From: Silvanigrellaceae bacterium
GTDB lineage: Bacteria > Bdellovibrionota_B > Oligoflexia > Silvanigrellales > CANGWC01
Direction: 5' to 3'
Assembly (NCBI GenBank): GCA_947457515.1
Contig: CANGWC010000006.1
Span: forward strand, 1 to 40,451
DNA: 40,451 bases
Shown: piece after piece, positions 32,878 through 40,451 of the stretch
Layout: each line of letters opens with the position of its first letter
Numbering within the stretch: position 1 is the first letter of the stretch
Program-made: the position numbers and the translations under genes
The notes under the pieces: generated by a model
What the model saw: only the letters and a program-made list of their open reading frames with translations
What the model was told of the DNA's origin: nothing
Databases searched by the model: none

Positions 32878-33634
32878 AAAGTTTTCTTTTACCATTATTG
32901 CAATATGGTTTGCTCTCTGTCTGTATTCTTATTTTTATATCACAGCTCCGGGTATTGAACTGAGCCAAAGACTCATTCCTCCGGGAAGCCTTTATTTTTT
33001 AGGGACAAATCATTTAGGTCAAAGTTTACTCGTGATTATGGTTTATTCTCTCCCAGTATCTCTTTGGATCTCTTTAATGACAGCTTTTTTTTGTGTGATT
33101 TTAGGGATTATATTAGGAAGTTTAGGTGGATTGAAATCAGGAATATTTAAAGAAGTGATTAATCGTATTATGGATATTTTTATCTCTTTCCCTCCGTTAG
33201 TTTTGCCTTTAGTGATCTATATGTTCATAGGAGCAAGAATTGAAGGGATCATCCTTGCTTTAACTTTGAGTCATTGGGTGCCATTTGCAAAACTGATTCA
33301 AAATCAAATGGAAGTCTTAAAATATCAGCCTTTTGCTGTTGCAAGTAAGGCTTTAGGGTCTACTGAATGGAGAGTTTGGTTGATTCATCTTTTGCCACAA
33401 TGTATCACACCTATGATCCTACAGATCTCTTTATCTGTTCCAAGTTTTATTTTATCAGAAACAGCGTTAAGTTTTTTAGGTTTAGGATTAGAAAGAGAAT
33501 CTATTGGTACTCTTTTGAGTGATGGTAGATTATATTTATTTGATGCCCCATATCTTGTGATATTCCCGTCTCTACTGCTTTTGTTAATTGTTGTAGCATG
33601 GAATACACTAGGGGAATCGTTTCATAGGAGTTAG
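32870..33634 (+). CDS. peptide ABC transporter permease, DppC type
   Basis: A 254-residue permease, short for DppC (about 300) because the N-terminal cytoplasmic segment is reduced. Family motifs include FLGTNHLGQSLL near residue 43, IMDIFISFPPLVLPL, and the EAA-type loop with QPFAVASKALGSTEW, then SETALSFLGLGL. It would form the membrane channel with DppB. The E2 gene follows 3 bases later, where dppD and dppF ATPase genes would often be found, so the ATPases must be encoded elsewhere if the transporter works. Confidence 0.88.
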   Translation: MAKKFSFTIIAIWFALCLYSYFYITAPGIELSQRLIPPGSLYFLGTNHLGQSLLVIMVYSLPVSLWISLMTAFFCVILGIILGSLGGLKSGIFKEVINRIMDIFISFPPLVLPLVIYMFIGARIEGIILALTLSHWVPFAKLIQNQMEVLKYQPFAVASKALGSTEWRVWLIHLLPQCITPMILQISLSVPSFILSETALSFLGLGLERESIGTLLSDGRLYLFDAPYLVIFPSLLLLLIVVAWNTLGESFHRS

Positions 33635-33636
33635 TT

Positions 33637-34872
33637 ATGGAAATTTTAATGCCACAAATGGGAGAGTCGATCCAGGAAGCTACCCTGACTAAATGGTATA
33701 AAAAAGTCGGTGATTTTGTTAAAACAGAAGAGATTCTTTTTGAAATATCTACAGATAAAGTGGATACAGAGATCCCGTCTCCTGTATCAGGTGTATTGAA
33801 AGAAAGAAGATTTGAAGAAGGGGCAGTGATTGCTGTTCACTCTGTGGTTGCAGTGATTGACGAAAAAGCTCAGGCTTTGGCTAAGGATGCAACGTCTACA
33901 GAAAAAACTCCTGATAAAATAGTGGTCTCTGAAAAAGTTTCAGAAACTCAAGTGGAAATTAAAACAGAAGAGATTAAAGTTACCGCTAGTCCTTTAGTGA
34001 AGAAAATTGCAAAAGAAGAAGGAATTGATCTTGATAAAGTGAAAGGTTCTGGATCGGGAGGAAAGATCACTAAAGAAGATCTGATAGCTCATACAGAGAA
34101 CCTTAAGAATCCTTCCTCTATTCCTGAAGTGGCTCCACAGCTAAAGCAAGAGATTAAAGAAAGCGAGCCTATCAATAGCGGAGTCAGAGAAACGAGAGTG
34201 CCTTTATCTCCTATGCGTAAAAAAATTGCAGAACATATGGTTTTAAGTAAGAGAACCAGTCCACATGTGACAAGTGTTATTGAAATTGATGTTCAAAAAA
34301 TTGTTGATATTAGAGAGAAACTCAAAAAATCCTTTGAAAAAGATTATGGGTTTAAATTAACTTATATGCCTTTTTTCATGAAGGCTGCATTAGCTGGAAT
34401 TAAGGCCGTACCAGAAGTTAATTCTATGTTAGATGGAAGTACATTAGTCTATAAAAAAGATGTTAACTTAGGGGTTGCTGTAGCCTTAGAAGCAGGACTG
34501 ATCGTTCCTATTCTAAAGAATGCTCAAGAAAAAAGTTTTCAAGGCATTGCCAAAGAACTCAATATTCTAGCTCAGAAGGCAAGAGCTAAAAAACTTTCTC
34601 CCGATGAAGTTCAAGGAGGAACTTTCTCTATTTCTAATTATGGAGGATTTGGAACAGTGATAGGTCAGCCTATTATTAATCAACCTCAAGTTGCTATTAT
34701 GGGATTGGGAGCTATGACAAAAAAACCTGTCGTAGTTCAAGACGCTATCGCTATACATACAACCTGTTATGTAGTACTTACATTTGATCACCGGATCATG
34801 GATGGATCTCACAGCGGTAAGTTTCTATCCACCGTGAAAGATTATTTAGAAAATTGGGATGAAGTCATTTAG
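33637..34872 (+). CDS. 2-oxo acid dehydrogenase E2 component (dihydrolipoyl acyltransferase)
   Basis: A 411-residue protein with all E2 domains in order: a lipoyl domain (1-75) with the lipoylated lysine in STDKVDTEIPSP (about Lys43), an acidic linker, an E1/E3-binding domain with SPLVKKIAKEEGIDLDKVKGSG, and the catalytic domain from about residue 185 ending in FDHRIMDGSHSGKF with the active-site His-x-x-x-Asp. It transfers an acyl group to CoA. The MGESIQEAT opening and linker suggest 2-oxoglutarate or branched-chain rather than pyruvate specificity, but this is not certain. No E1 or E3 genes are near. An AGGAG ribosome site precedes the ATG. Confidence 0.88.
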   Translation: MEILMPQMGESIQEATLTKWYKKVGDFVKTEEILFEISTDKVDTEIPSPVSGVLKERRFEEGAVIAVHSVVAVIDEKAQALAKDATSTEKTPDKIVVSEKVSETQVEIKTEEIKVTASPLVKKIAKEEGIDLDKVKGSGSGGKITKEDLIAHTENLKNPSSIPEVAPQLKQEIKESEPINSGVRETRVPLSPMRKKIAEHMVLSKRTSPHVTSVIEIDVQKIVDIREKLKKSFEKDYGFKLTYMPFFMKAALAGIKAVPEVNSMLDGSTLVYKKDVNLGVAVALEAGLIVPILKNAQEKSFQGIAKELNILAQKARAKKLSPDEVQGGTFSISNYGGFGTVIGQPIINQPQVAIMGLGAMTKKPVVVQDAIAIHTTCYVVLTFDHRIMDGSHSGKFLSTVKDYLENWDEVI

Positions 34873-34923
34873 CTTCATTTCAGCTTATTAGGATGATTCC
34901 TGTGAGTTTAACGAAGTGTGATT

Positions 34924-36051
34924 ATGAAAAGTTTAGTTTTAGGTTTATTAGGTTTATTTGTTTTTAGCCCAGTTGTTTATGCAAATAGTGAACAGTCTCC
35001 TACTGAAGCGCTGTTCAATGAGATACAAAGAATTCGCGAACTCAATCTTGAATCTATCATAGAAACTCTATTACTCCAGTTACGTTATCGTTTAAGCTTG
35101 TCTCAAGCACCTTCGAGTGAAAATGATCAAATTCGGACTGAAATTTATTCTATTTTATTGAATAATGGTATTCCAGAAGATTTAAAGATTATGGCCAATA
35201 TACAGCCAAGCAGTCTTTTCAGTTGGTTGGAAAAGAGAATTCAAAGTCTTGCTGATTCTTTTAAGATAACTATAGAAAGAAGTGAATTTAATATAACAAC
35301 TCTATCCAAAGGTATCGATTACCCACCAAGGCATTTATTAAGTTTCGGTTTACTCAATCCCTTAGCAAAGGCATTGAATGGTATAGAGAATGATTTTAAT
35401 TACGAAGACGAGAGTGGAGCAGCCTTCCCAGGCAATTGGGGACCAGATGCCAAAGGGTTCTCGGGAACACTGGAATCTTTGGTCATTCACGATACTACAG
35501 AATTATTTAGAAATGATAATCTGAATGGTATTATGATTGAATCTCTTCATAACAAGATTGAGAAATATAGGGATCAATTCTCAATTCTAAATCAATATAT
35601 TAATATTCTAAATCTTAGGGGACCTGAAGATGTTCAATGGCTTATAGATAATCTTTTGAAACAGCAAAGTGGAAGCCCAAAGATTAACGTTCAGACTCCT
35701 GAGGAACTCACATCAACTGATTTAACTGATTCAATTGATAGGTATAAGTCATATATCTATCTCTATTTGGGGGCACTTGAAAAAGGACTGCAAAAAAGTA
35801 TTTTAAACCCGATTAGCTCAATATCTCTTTCAGGACAAGATCTTCTAGAAAGTATCAAACAAGATGCTAAATTATTGATCGATGATATTAAAGCTGTTTG
35901 TAAAGAACATGAAATAGAGACAGTCAGAATGGATCATATTGTAGATGATTTTATTGAATATAAAAAAAACTATCCTAATCTTCCTGAAGAAATCATTCTA
36001 CAAAATTTTATTGATCAGCATTCTAAACAAGGTATTCAAGACAAAAGTTAA
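34924..36051 (+). CDS. exported protein of unknown function
   Basis: A 375-residue protein with a classic signal peptide (M-K-S, hydrophobic LVLGLLGLFVF, cleavage near V-Y-A-N). A GTG two codons earlier is possible, but ATG at 34924 is the natural start. The mature part is mostly helical, acidic and rich in isoleucine, leucine and asparagine. A central segment near residues 160-180 (ESGAAFPGNWGPDAKGFSG) is glycine-rich and looks like a loop or binding site. No catalytic motif or family is recognised. It lies alone between the E2 gene and the convergent flagellar cluster. Confidence 0.6.
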   Translation: MKSLVLGLLGLFVFSPVVYANSEQSPTEALFNEIQRIRELNLESIIETLLLQLRYRLSLSQAPSSENDQIRTEIYSILLNNGIPEDLKIMANIQPSSLFSWLEKRIQSLADSFKITIERSEFNITTLSKGIDYPPRHLLSFGLLNPLAKALNGIENDFNYEDESGAAFPGNWGPDAKGFSGTLESLVIHDTTELFRNDNLNGIMIESLHNKIEKYRDQFSILNQYINILNLRGPEDVQWLIDNLLKQQSGSPKINVQTPEELTSTDLTDSIDRYKSYIYLYLGALEKGLQKSILNPISSISLSGQDLLESIKQDAKLLIDDIKAVCKEHEIETVRMDHIVDDFIEYKKNYPNLPEEIILQNFIDQHSKQGIQDKS

Positions 36052-36083
36052 CTTCACTCAAGTCTTTGCATAATCCTCATATA

Positions 36084-36989
36084 TTACTTCAAAAACTGTA
36101 ACAAACTAGGGCTCAACATTTGTGCACTGGATTGTAACGTAAACTCTAATCCGGTTTTCATCCTTTGAAGATCTAAGGCTGCTTGGATCATATCCGTACT
36201 TTCTAATTGGTTAGATTGAGATAACAAATGCTCTTCTGCAAAGTCGGTTCTTTGGGCAACATCATCTAAAGCTTGACGACGAGATCCTAAAGATGTGATG
36301 GCTTGAATTGTATTTTCCATAGCAGTCTCTAGAGTCGGTAGAACAGAGAATATCTTATCAGCTTGATTATGTTCTAAGCCTAAATAAAGATGATCTAAGA
36401 CTTCTGCTAATGTGAGTTTATCCTCACGACCTTCGACGGAATAAATCCGATCAAAGACTTTCTTCCCGGAGATATTAATGGGACGGAAGGTATCATCATT
36501 TACTTGAATGAAAATAGATCCATCATCCCCGGTAAAAGTTCCATCTGGACTGACTGGAGGCAACTGAGATTGAAATCCTCCAAAAATAAATTTGCCATTA
36601 TACTTTGTATTGGCAAGAGAAATGAGATGATCTTTAAGTTCATGGACTTCGGATGCTACCGCTTTGCGAGCTGTGGCATCCCAAGTGGCATTTGCTTGTT
36701 GAACTCCCAGTTCTTTTGTTCGAATCAGAACATCATTAATAGAAAGAAGAGTATTTTCCGTTAATGCCATGTAGCCTTTCACAAACTCAGAAGTTCTTCT
36801 ATATTGTTGAATATTCTCTAACTTATGTCGGTTTCTCAGGATCTGTGTACTTCCCACAGGGTTATCAGATATATGATGGAGTTTTCTGCCAGATACAGCA
36901 TCTTGTTGTGATTTGTCTGCAAGTTCTTTTGCATAACCAATACGAGTTTGAGTGGATGCAATGCGGGAGCGTTCTGAAATTCTAGTCAT
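36084..36989 (-). CDS. flgL: flagellar hook-filament junction protein FlgL (HAP3)
   Basis: A 301-residue axial protein that joins hook and filament. The N-terminal helix is flagellin-like, with GYAKELADKSQQDAVSGRKLHHISDNPV (roughly residues 18-45), and the C-terminal helix region LLSQSNQLESTDMIQAALDLQRMKTGLE matches the family. A central KYNGKFIFGG motif is typical of FlgL. It is the last gene of a minus-strand cluster with flgM, flgN and flgK, which starts 17 bases after the flgK stop. It is secreted by the flagellar export apparatus with the help of FlgN. Confidence 0.92.
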   Translation of the reverse strand: MTRISERSRIASTQTRIGYAKELADKSQQDAVSGRKLHHISDNPVGSTQILRNRHKLENIQQYRRTSEFVKGYMALTENTLLSINDVLIRTKELGVQQANATWDATARKAVASEVHELKDHLISLANTKYNGKFIFGGFQSQLPPVSPDGTFTGDDGSIFIQVNDDTFRPINISGKKVFDRIYSVEGREDKLTLAEVLDHLYLGLEHNQADKIFSVLPTLETAMENTIQAITSLGSRRQALDDVAQRTDFAEEHLLSQSNQLESTDMIQAALDLQRMKTGLEFTLQSSAQMLSPSLLQFLK

Positions 36990-37006
36990 ATTTTAGGATT
37001 CCTACA

Positions 37007-38419
37007 TTACCGTTTCAGCTGGAGAATCACCTGAAATAATTCATCCATAGTTGTGATGATTTTAGAACTTGCTGCGAAAAGATGTTGATATTTAATGAGT
37101 TCCGTTGCTTCTTCATCAAGAGAAACCCCGGAGATACTTTCTTTTCTTCCATCTAATTGAGCAACAACAATTTTACTGGCCTTCAGGTCATTTTGAGATC
37201 TTAGGGAGTGAGTTCCTAGGTTTCCAACTAAAGTGTCATAGAATTCTAAAGTAGATTTTCGATCGATAAGAGGAGCATGAAGGAGTTTAAGATAACGGTT
37301 TGCGATAACGTTATCTCCAGGACTATGTCCTGTAATGGCTGTTGCAAGAGCTCTAGGATCTTCTTGAATTAATGAAGTGACTTTAAGATTTTTTAAGACA
37401 TTATTAGGATCATCTAACCCTTCAAAAAACTTGCGTCCAGAAGTTTCACTATAGTCTCCGACTCCAAAACCTTCTTCATGAGTTTCATTAAATTTATGGG
37501 CGTAAGAATAAGCCATAGTATTCAGATTTTCTCTTAATTTAGGGATATAAGAATCACGAATATTAAGTAATCCACCCAGTCTTCCTTCTTTAGGTTTTAA
37601 GATATGAGTTCCTGTTCCTGTAATATCTGAACAGGTAAAAGCAGGTTGTTCTATGGTTCCTTGAGAAGGATCGACGGAGAACAGGCTATGTGCCTGGCCT
37701 TCCATAAGAAGAACATCTCCAGGTCCTCTGATAATGAAACCAGTCCTTTCATCTTCATAAACTTTAATATCTATAAAATGAGAAATGTCTCTGATAAGGC
37801 CATCTCTTTGATCTTCAAGATCTCCCGGACTCGAACCATTGGATTTAAGTTCTTTGATAGATTGATTAACCTGAGTTAATGATGAGAACTTTTTGTTGAG
37901 AGTAGAGCAATGACTGTCGAGCTCAGCATTAATATCACGACTCATGTTACTTAATGAATTATCATTTGCTTGGAGAGATTGAATGAACGTTTGAGCACAT
38001 TCTACAACATTAAGTCTTACGCTTGTTTCTTCAGGGAAATTACTTAAATCTCTTAATGAGTTTTCAAAGGCAACCATTCTATCTCTGACAGTAGATGTGA
38101 GTTCAGGATTAAAAAGATCTTCAAGATCAACTAACCCTTTACCTTGAGCTTCAGTGAAACCTAAATGATGAGATTCTTTAAGAATTTGAGTTTCTAAGAA
38201 GCGATCATGACTCCTGGCGATGTCATTGACCCGGGCACCATTTCCAAAGCAATGCCCCCCTCTCAGAGTTGGTGTTTTGGTTTGTAGATTGATAACTTGT
38301 TTACTATAGCCAGGAGTTTGAGCATTGGCGATATTATGTCCGGTAACATCCAGTCCCTGCCTAGAATTCTGTAGGGATTCTGATCCCATATTCATAATAC
38401 CTTGGAGACTAGATGACAT
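37007..38419 (-). CDS. flgK: flagellar hook-associated protein FlgK (HAP1)
   Basis: A 470-residue axial protein, shorter than E. coli FlgK (547). The N-terminal rod/hook motif GLDVTGHNIANAQTPGYSKQ is at about residues 23-42, and the C-terminal LDEEATELIKYQHLFAASSKII (about 436-457) is the matching helical end. The shortened middle suggests loss of part of the exposed domain. It adjoins the filament to the hook. It lies between flgN and flgL, 22 bases after flgN, and is transcribed in the same direction. Confidence 0.94.
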   Translation of the reverse strand: MSSSLQGIMNMGSESLQNSRQGLDVTGHNIANAQTPGYSKQVINLQTKTPTLRGGHCFGNGARVNDIARSHDRFLETQILKESHHLGFTEAQGKGLVDLEDLFNPELTSTVRDRMVAFENSLRDLSNFPEETSVRLNVVECAQTFIQSLQANDNSLSNMSRDINAELDSHCSTLNKKFSSLTQVNQSIKELKSNGSSPGDLEDQRDGLIRDISHFIDIKVYEDERTGFIIRGPGDVLLMEGQAHSLFSVDPSQGTIEQPAFTCSDITGTGTHILKPKEGRLGGLLNIRDSYIPKLRENLNTMAYSYAHKFNETHEEGFGVGDYSETSGRKFFEGLDDPNNVLKNLKVTSLIQEDPRALATAITGHSPGDNVIANRYLKLLHAPLIDRKSTLEFYDTLVGNLGTHSLRSQNDLKASKIVVAQLDGRKESISGVSLDEEATELIKYQHLFAASSKIITTMDELFQVILQLKR

Positions 38420-38441
38420 AGGTGTTTCTCAATACATGATT

Positions 38442-39008
38442 TTAGGCTTTGACTTGAATCAGGGAATAATTTTGAGAAAACTGAGGTTTCCCTTCTACTC
38501 CATAACTTGTCATAGGCCCTTCTTTCATAAAGGAAAGAAGATGTTGAAAGGAGAGTTGAAAACTCTTATAAAGCTTCTCCATAAGATTTTGATTTTGTTC
38601 AATGATAGGATGAATCTCTTTAAAGATCTGTAATGAATCCTGAGCAACATCCTTAAGTTTATGAGTGATGTCTCTTAAAGATTGCAAATGTTCTTTATCA
38701 ATTAAAGATTGGATTCGAATCTGATAGTTTTCAAGAATCACAATAAATTCTTGAAGACTAGGTTCTTCTCCGGAGTAACCTGTTAAAGGCAGAATTTTAT
38801 GAAAAAGAAATTTTCTTCTTTCTTCTGTATAACGAAGTTTATTTTGGAGAAGGTTTTTTTGAGAAAGAGTTTTTTGAAGATCATTTAAATTAAGAGATTC
38901 TAAATATTCTTCTTCTTTTTTTAAGATATGGCCGATACTAATCAGTACTTCTGAATATTGAGGTAAAGTGATGAGAAGTTCTTGTAAGAGTTTTTGTAGG
39001 ATTTCCAT
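38442..39008 (-). CDS. flgN: flagellar export chaperone FlgN-like
   Basis: A 188-residue protein that is nearly all helical and coiled-coil, with the FlgN pattern of an N-terminal helix (LQELLITLPQYSEVLISIGHILKKEEEYLESLNLNDLQKTLSQK) followed by further charged helices. Its place between flgM and flgK, its size and its helical character support the call more than any single motif. FlgN binds FlgK and FlgL before export. The ATG follows the flgM stop directly (TAA-ATG). It is somewhat longer than E. coli FlgN (138). Confidence 0.75.
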   Translation of the reverse strand: MEILQKLLQELLITLPQYSEVLISIGHILKKEEEYLESLNLNDLQKTLSQKNLLQNKLRYTEERRKFLFHKILPLTGYSGEEPSLQEFIVILENYQIRIQSLIDKEHLQSLRDITHKLKDVAQDSLQIFKEIHPIIEQNQNLMEKLYKSFQLSFQHLLSFMKEGPMTSYGVEGKPQFSQNYSLIQVKA

Positions 39009-39353
39009 TTAGGCTTCTCCCTTAACAGAATCTTTTTTGAGGATCATCTCCGGTGTTTTAGAGATTTCATCTTTAATAGCTTCTTTTACAATGCTTTGAG
39101 AGATTTTATCTGAATCTAATTTATAGGTGCCATTGTTAATTTTAGCAGCGAGTTCTTTGACTTTATCTTCACGAATATCTGGAGTTTCTTGATACACTTT
39201 CTTAATTTTTTGAAGTTCTTTAGCTTTAGAAGAAAGTGTTGTTTTACTTGCAGTATCTAGAGATGGAGAAGATATATCAGGCTTATTCTTTTGATTAATT
39301 TGAGTGGTTGGTGCTTGTATCCCGGCTGAAGCATTTGGTTTGATCGTTGTCAT
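39009..39353 (-). CDS. flgM: anti-sigma-28 factor FlgM
   Basis: A 114-residue protein with a disordered serine/threonine-rich N-terminus and the FlgM C-terminal motif R-E-D-K-V-K-E-L-A-A-K-I-N-N-G-T-Y-K-L-D (about residues 61-80), then I-S-Q-S-I-V-K-E-A-I. FlgM binds the flagellar sigma factor FliA until the hook is complete, when it is exported. It is the first gene of the flgM-flgN-flgK-flgL run and has a GAGGGA ribosome site. I see no good sigma-28 promoter in the 121 bases upstream. Confidence 0.88.
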   Translation of the reverse strand: MTTIKPNASAGIQAPTTQINQKNKPDISSPSLDTASKTTLSSKAKELQKIKKVYQETPDIREDKVKELAAKINNGTYKLDSDKISQSIVKEAIKDEISKTPEMILKKDSVKGEA

Positions 39354-39421
39354 AGTTCCCTCATGTAATACACCTTAAAAGTATTTTGTAAAAAATTAAT
39401 GAGTGATTCTTGCCTTATGGT

Positions 39422-39450
39422 TTGTTTTTGACTCAGGAAAAAAATAGTAT
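39422..39450 (+). promoter_or_regulatory. candidate promoter for dapB
   Basis: TTGTTT (39422-39427) and TAGTAT (39445-39450) are spaced by 17 bases, a reasonable sigma-70 pair. The expected transcript would start about 15-20 bases before the dapB ATG at 39475, and an AAGGAT ribosome-like site lies between. The pair lies in the 121-base gap between the divergent flgM and dapB genes. Confidence 0.4.
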
Positions 39451-39474
39451 GAACTCCCTATAAGGATAAATACT

Positions 39475-40215
39475 ATGGATCAAAATCAGAAGTCAGGAAC
39501 AGTTATTTTATGTGGATCCTCTGGAAGACTGGGAAGTCTCATATTAAAGGAGTCTCAAAATCATCCCTATCCTTTTCAAGTGTATGCTCCTTCCCGATCA
39601 GAACTCCTAGAAAAAATTACCCAGCAAAAAGATTCCTATTGGCTTTTAGATGTCACGCTTCCTGAAGGGACAGAAAGCCTTGTAGATTTCTTTCTCCAGA
39701 ATCCTCTTCAAAAAAAAATCCTCAAAGGAATGATCATAGGTTCCACAGGACACTCAGATATTCTCCTCCAAAAAATTCAGAAGTTATCAGAGTCTCTTCC
39801 CATGATTATTGTTTCTAATTTTTCGTTAGGAGTGATGGCTCTACAAGAGATTCTTAAGGCTTCTATTGATAAAGATTTTAAAGTCATCGATCTCTTAAAG
39901 AGTTTAGGATTTCTTTCATCATTAGTGGAAGTGCATCATATCCACAAGAAAGATAAACCCAGTGGAACAGCTAAATCTTTAGCTCATGCTGCTCAAATAT
40001 CTTTTGAAGATGTTGTTTCTTTAAGAGAAGGAGAAGTGGTGGGAGATCATAAACTCATCTATTCCCGGGAAGGAGAAGAACTCTCTTTTCAACATGTGGC
40101 CCATGATCGAAATATTTTTGCTAAAGGGGCCTTGAAACTTTTGGAAAGAGCGATGGAACAGGAATTCAAGCCTGGTATTTATGAGTCAAAGGATGTATTT
40201 TTGAAGAACAACTAG
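39475..40215 (+). CDS. dapB: 4-hydroxy-tetrahydrodipicolinate reductase
   Basis: A 246-residue NAD(P)H-dependent enzyme that reduces dihydrodipicolinate in lysine and meso-diaminopimelate synthesis, in the cytoplasm. The Rossmann motif CGSSGRLG is at about 13-20, GSTGHS (about 90-95) is the substrate-loop motif, and VEVHHIHKKDKPSGTA (about 152-167) carries the catalytic H-H-x-x-K and the SGTA binding loop. The length is close to the usual 270. Its product feeds the DAP used in the cell wall, which links it to the LdcA-Mpl and PBP1a genes in this window. It is divergent from flgM. Confidence 0.92.
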   Translation: MDQNQKSGTVILCGSSGRLGSLILKESQNHPYPFQVYAPSRSELLEKITQQKDSYWLLDVTLPEGTESLVDFFLQNPLQKKILKGMIIGSTGHSDILLQKIQKLSESLPMIIVSNFSLGVMALQEILKASIDKDFKVIDLLKSLGFLSSLVEVHHIHKKDKPSGTAKSLAHAAQISFEDVVSLREGEVVGDHKLIYSREGEELSFQHVAHDRNIFAKGALKLLERAMEQEFKPGIYESKDVFLKNN

Positions 40216-40263
40216 GCAAAAATTACTCACACATTCTCGCATAAGTTCATTTAAGATAAGAGA

Positions 40264-40451
40264 ATGCTTTCAATTTTACCTAAGAGAATTTTTGTTTATT
40301 TATGCTTAAGCTCTTGTATTAAATTAGCACCAGTAAAAATACCCGGAAATGGATCTGATGTTTTAACGGGTGTTGAAAGACAGAGCTATCCCATAGATTT
40401 AGGAGATTCCCGTTGTACTTATGGGGGTACACTTTTTACAAGTTGGACAGA
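40264..40451 (+). CDS. lipoprotein, partial at window edge
   Basis: The ATG at 40264 opens a frame that runs off the window after 62 residues. The start MLSILPKRIFVYLCLSSC is a lipoprotein signal with lipobox L-S-S-C18. The visible mature part has a G-N-G-S-D and an R-C-T-Y-G-G-T-L-F segment, too little to name a family. A purine-rich AAGATAAGAG stretch lies just before the ATG. It follows dapB by 48 bases in the same direction. Confidence 0.55.
   Translation, partial: MLSILPKRIFVYLCLSSCIKLAPVKIPGNGSDVLTGVERQSYPIDLGDSRCTYGGTLFTSWT

Noticed and set aside
38325-38633. Plus-strand open frame antisense to flgK and flgN
   Set aside because: Both genes under it are well supported and the frame has no start signal.
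39354-39474. Sigma-28 promoter upstream of flgM
   Set aside because: The best match (GCAAGAAT with a poor -35) agrees too little with TAAA-N15-GCCGATAA to report.
40223-40267. CATTCTC/GAGAATG inverted repeat covering the start of the last gene
   Set aside because: Seven-base arms with a long AT-rich loop; could mask the start codon but is too weak to claim.

Overview
The window is about 40 kb of AT-rich chromosomal DNA from a Gram-negative (diderm), flagellated bacterium. The evidence is several putative outer-membrane beta-barrels, lipoproteins with lipoboxes, a SurA-like chaperone, a class A penicillin-binding protein, a peptidoglycan-recycling enzyme and a flgM-flgN-flgK-flgL cluster. Low GC, many exported proteins I cannot assign, and the rpsA-sppA linkage would fit the Bdellovibrionota/Oligoflexia or another deep proteobacterial lineage. 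That placement is inference; no marker in the window settles it. Genes are packed tightly: many stops and starts overlap, convergent genes abut or overlap, and I saw no convincing rho-independent terminator. I found no insertion sequence, prophage or CRISPR array.

Layout. 1-1158: a partial CDS end, then two paralogous small proteins flanking a small secreted protein. 1178-2560 (minus): a putative beta-barrel and an alpha/beta-hydrolase-like protein that lacks its serine. 2580-9316 (plus, one tight run): rhodanese, an unknown exported protein, an LD-carboxypeptidase/Mpl ligase fusion, a TPR lipoprotein, a DEDDh exonuclease with an unknown C-terminal half, and a SurA-like protein. 9357-14869: an unknown exported protein, a metzincin-type lipoprotein, malate dehydrogenase, a VWA lipoprotein and a LivJ-type binding protein. 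14784-20180 (minus): rpsA, sppA, an SLH-domain lipoprotein with a degenerate erythromycin-esterase-like domain, and a membrane protein, running into the LivJ-type gene. 20480-26624: an unknown protein, pyrG, tRNA-Thr nested between pyrG and the next gene, a small membrane protein, a beta-barrel and PBP1a. 26625-30451: a beta-barrel, a small membrane protein with an AI-2E-family transporter, two small secreted proteins, a pRiA4b ORF-3-like protein and rpoZ. 30495-36051: DppA/B/C without ATPases, a 2-oxo acid dehydrogenase E2 and an unknown exported protein. 36084-39353 (minus): flgL, flgK, flgN, flgM. 39475-end: dapB and the start of a lipoprotein gene.

Much of the region concerns the cell envelope: peptidoglycan recycling (LdcA-Mpl), synthesis (PBP1a) and DAP supply (DapB), outer-membrane protein handling (SurA-like, SppA) and a set of lipoproteins. 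The most unusual items are the LdcA-Mpl fusion, the SLH lipoprotein carrying an apparently dead erythromycin-esterase fold, and the tRNA-Thr whose 3' part lies antisense to the pyrG end while its promoter lies inside the next gene.
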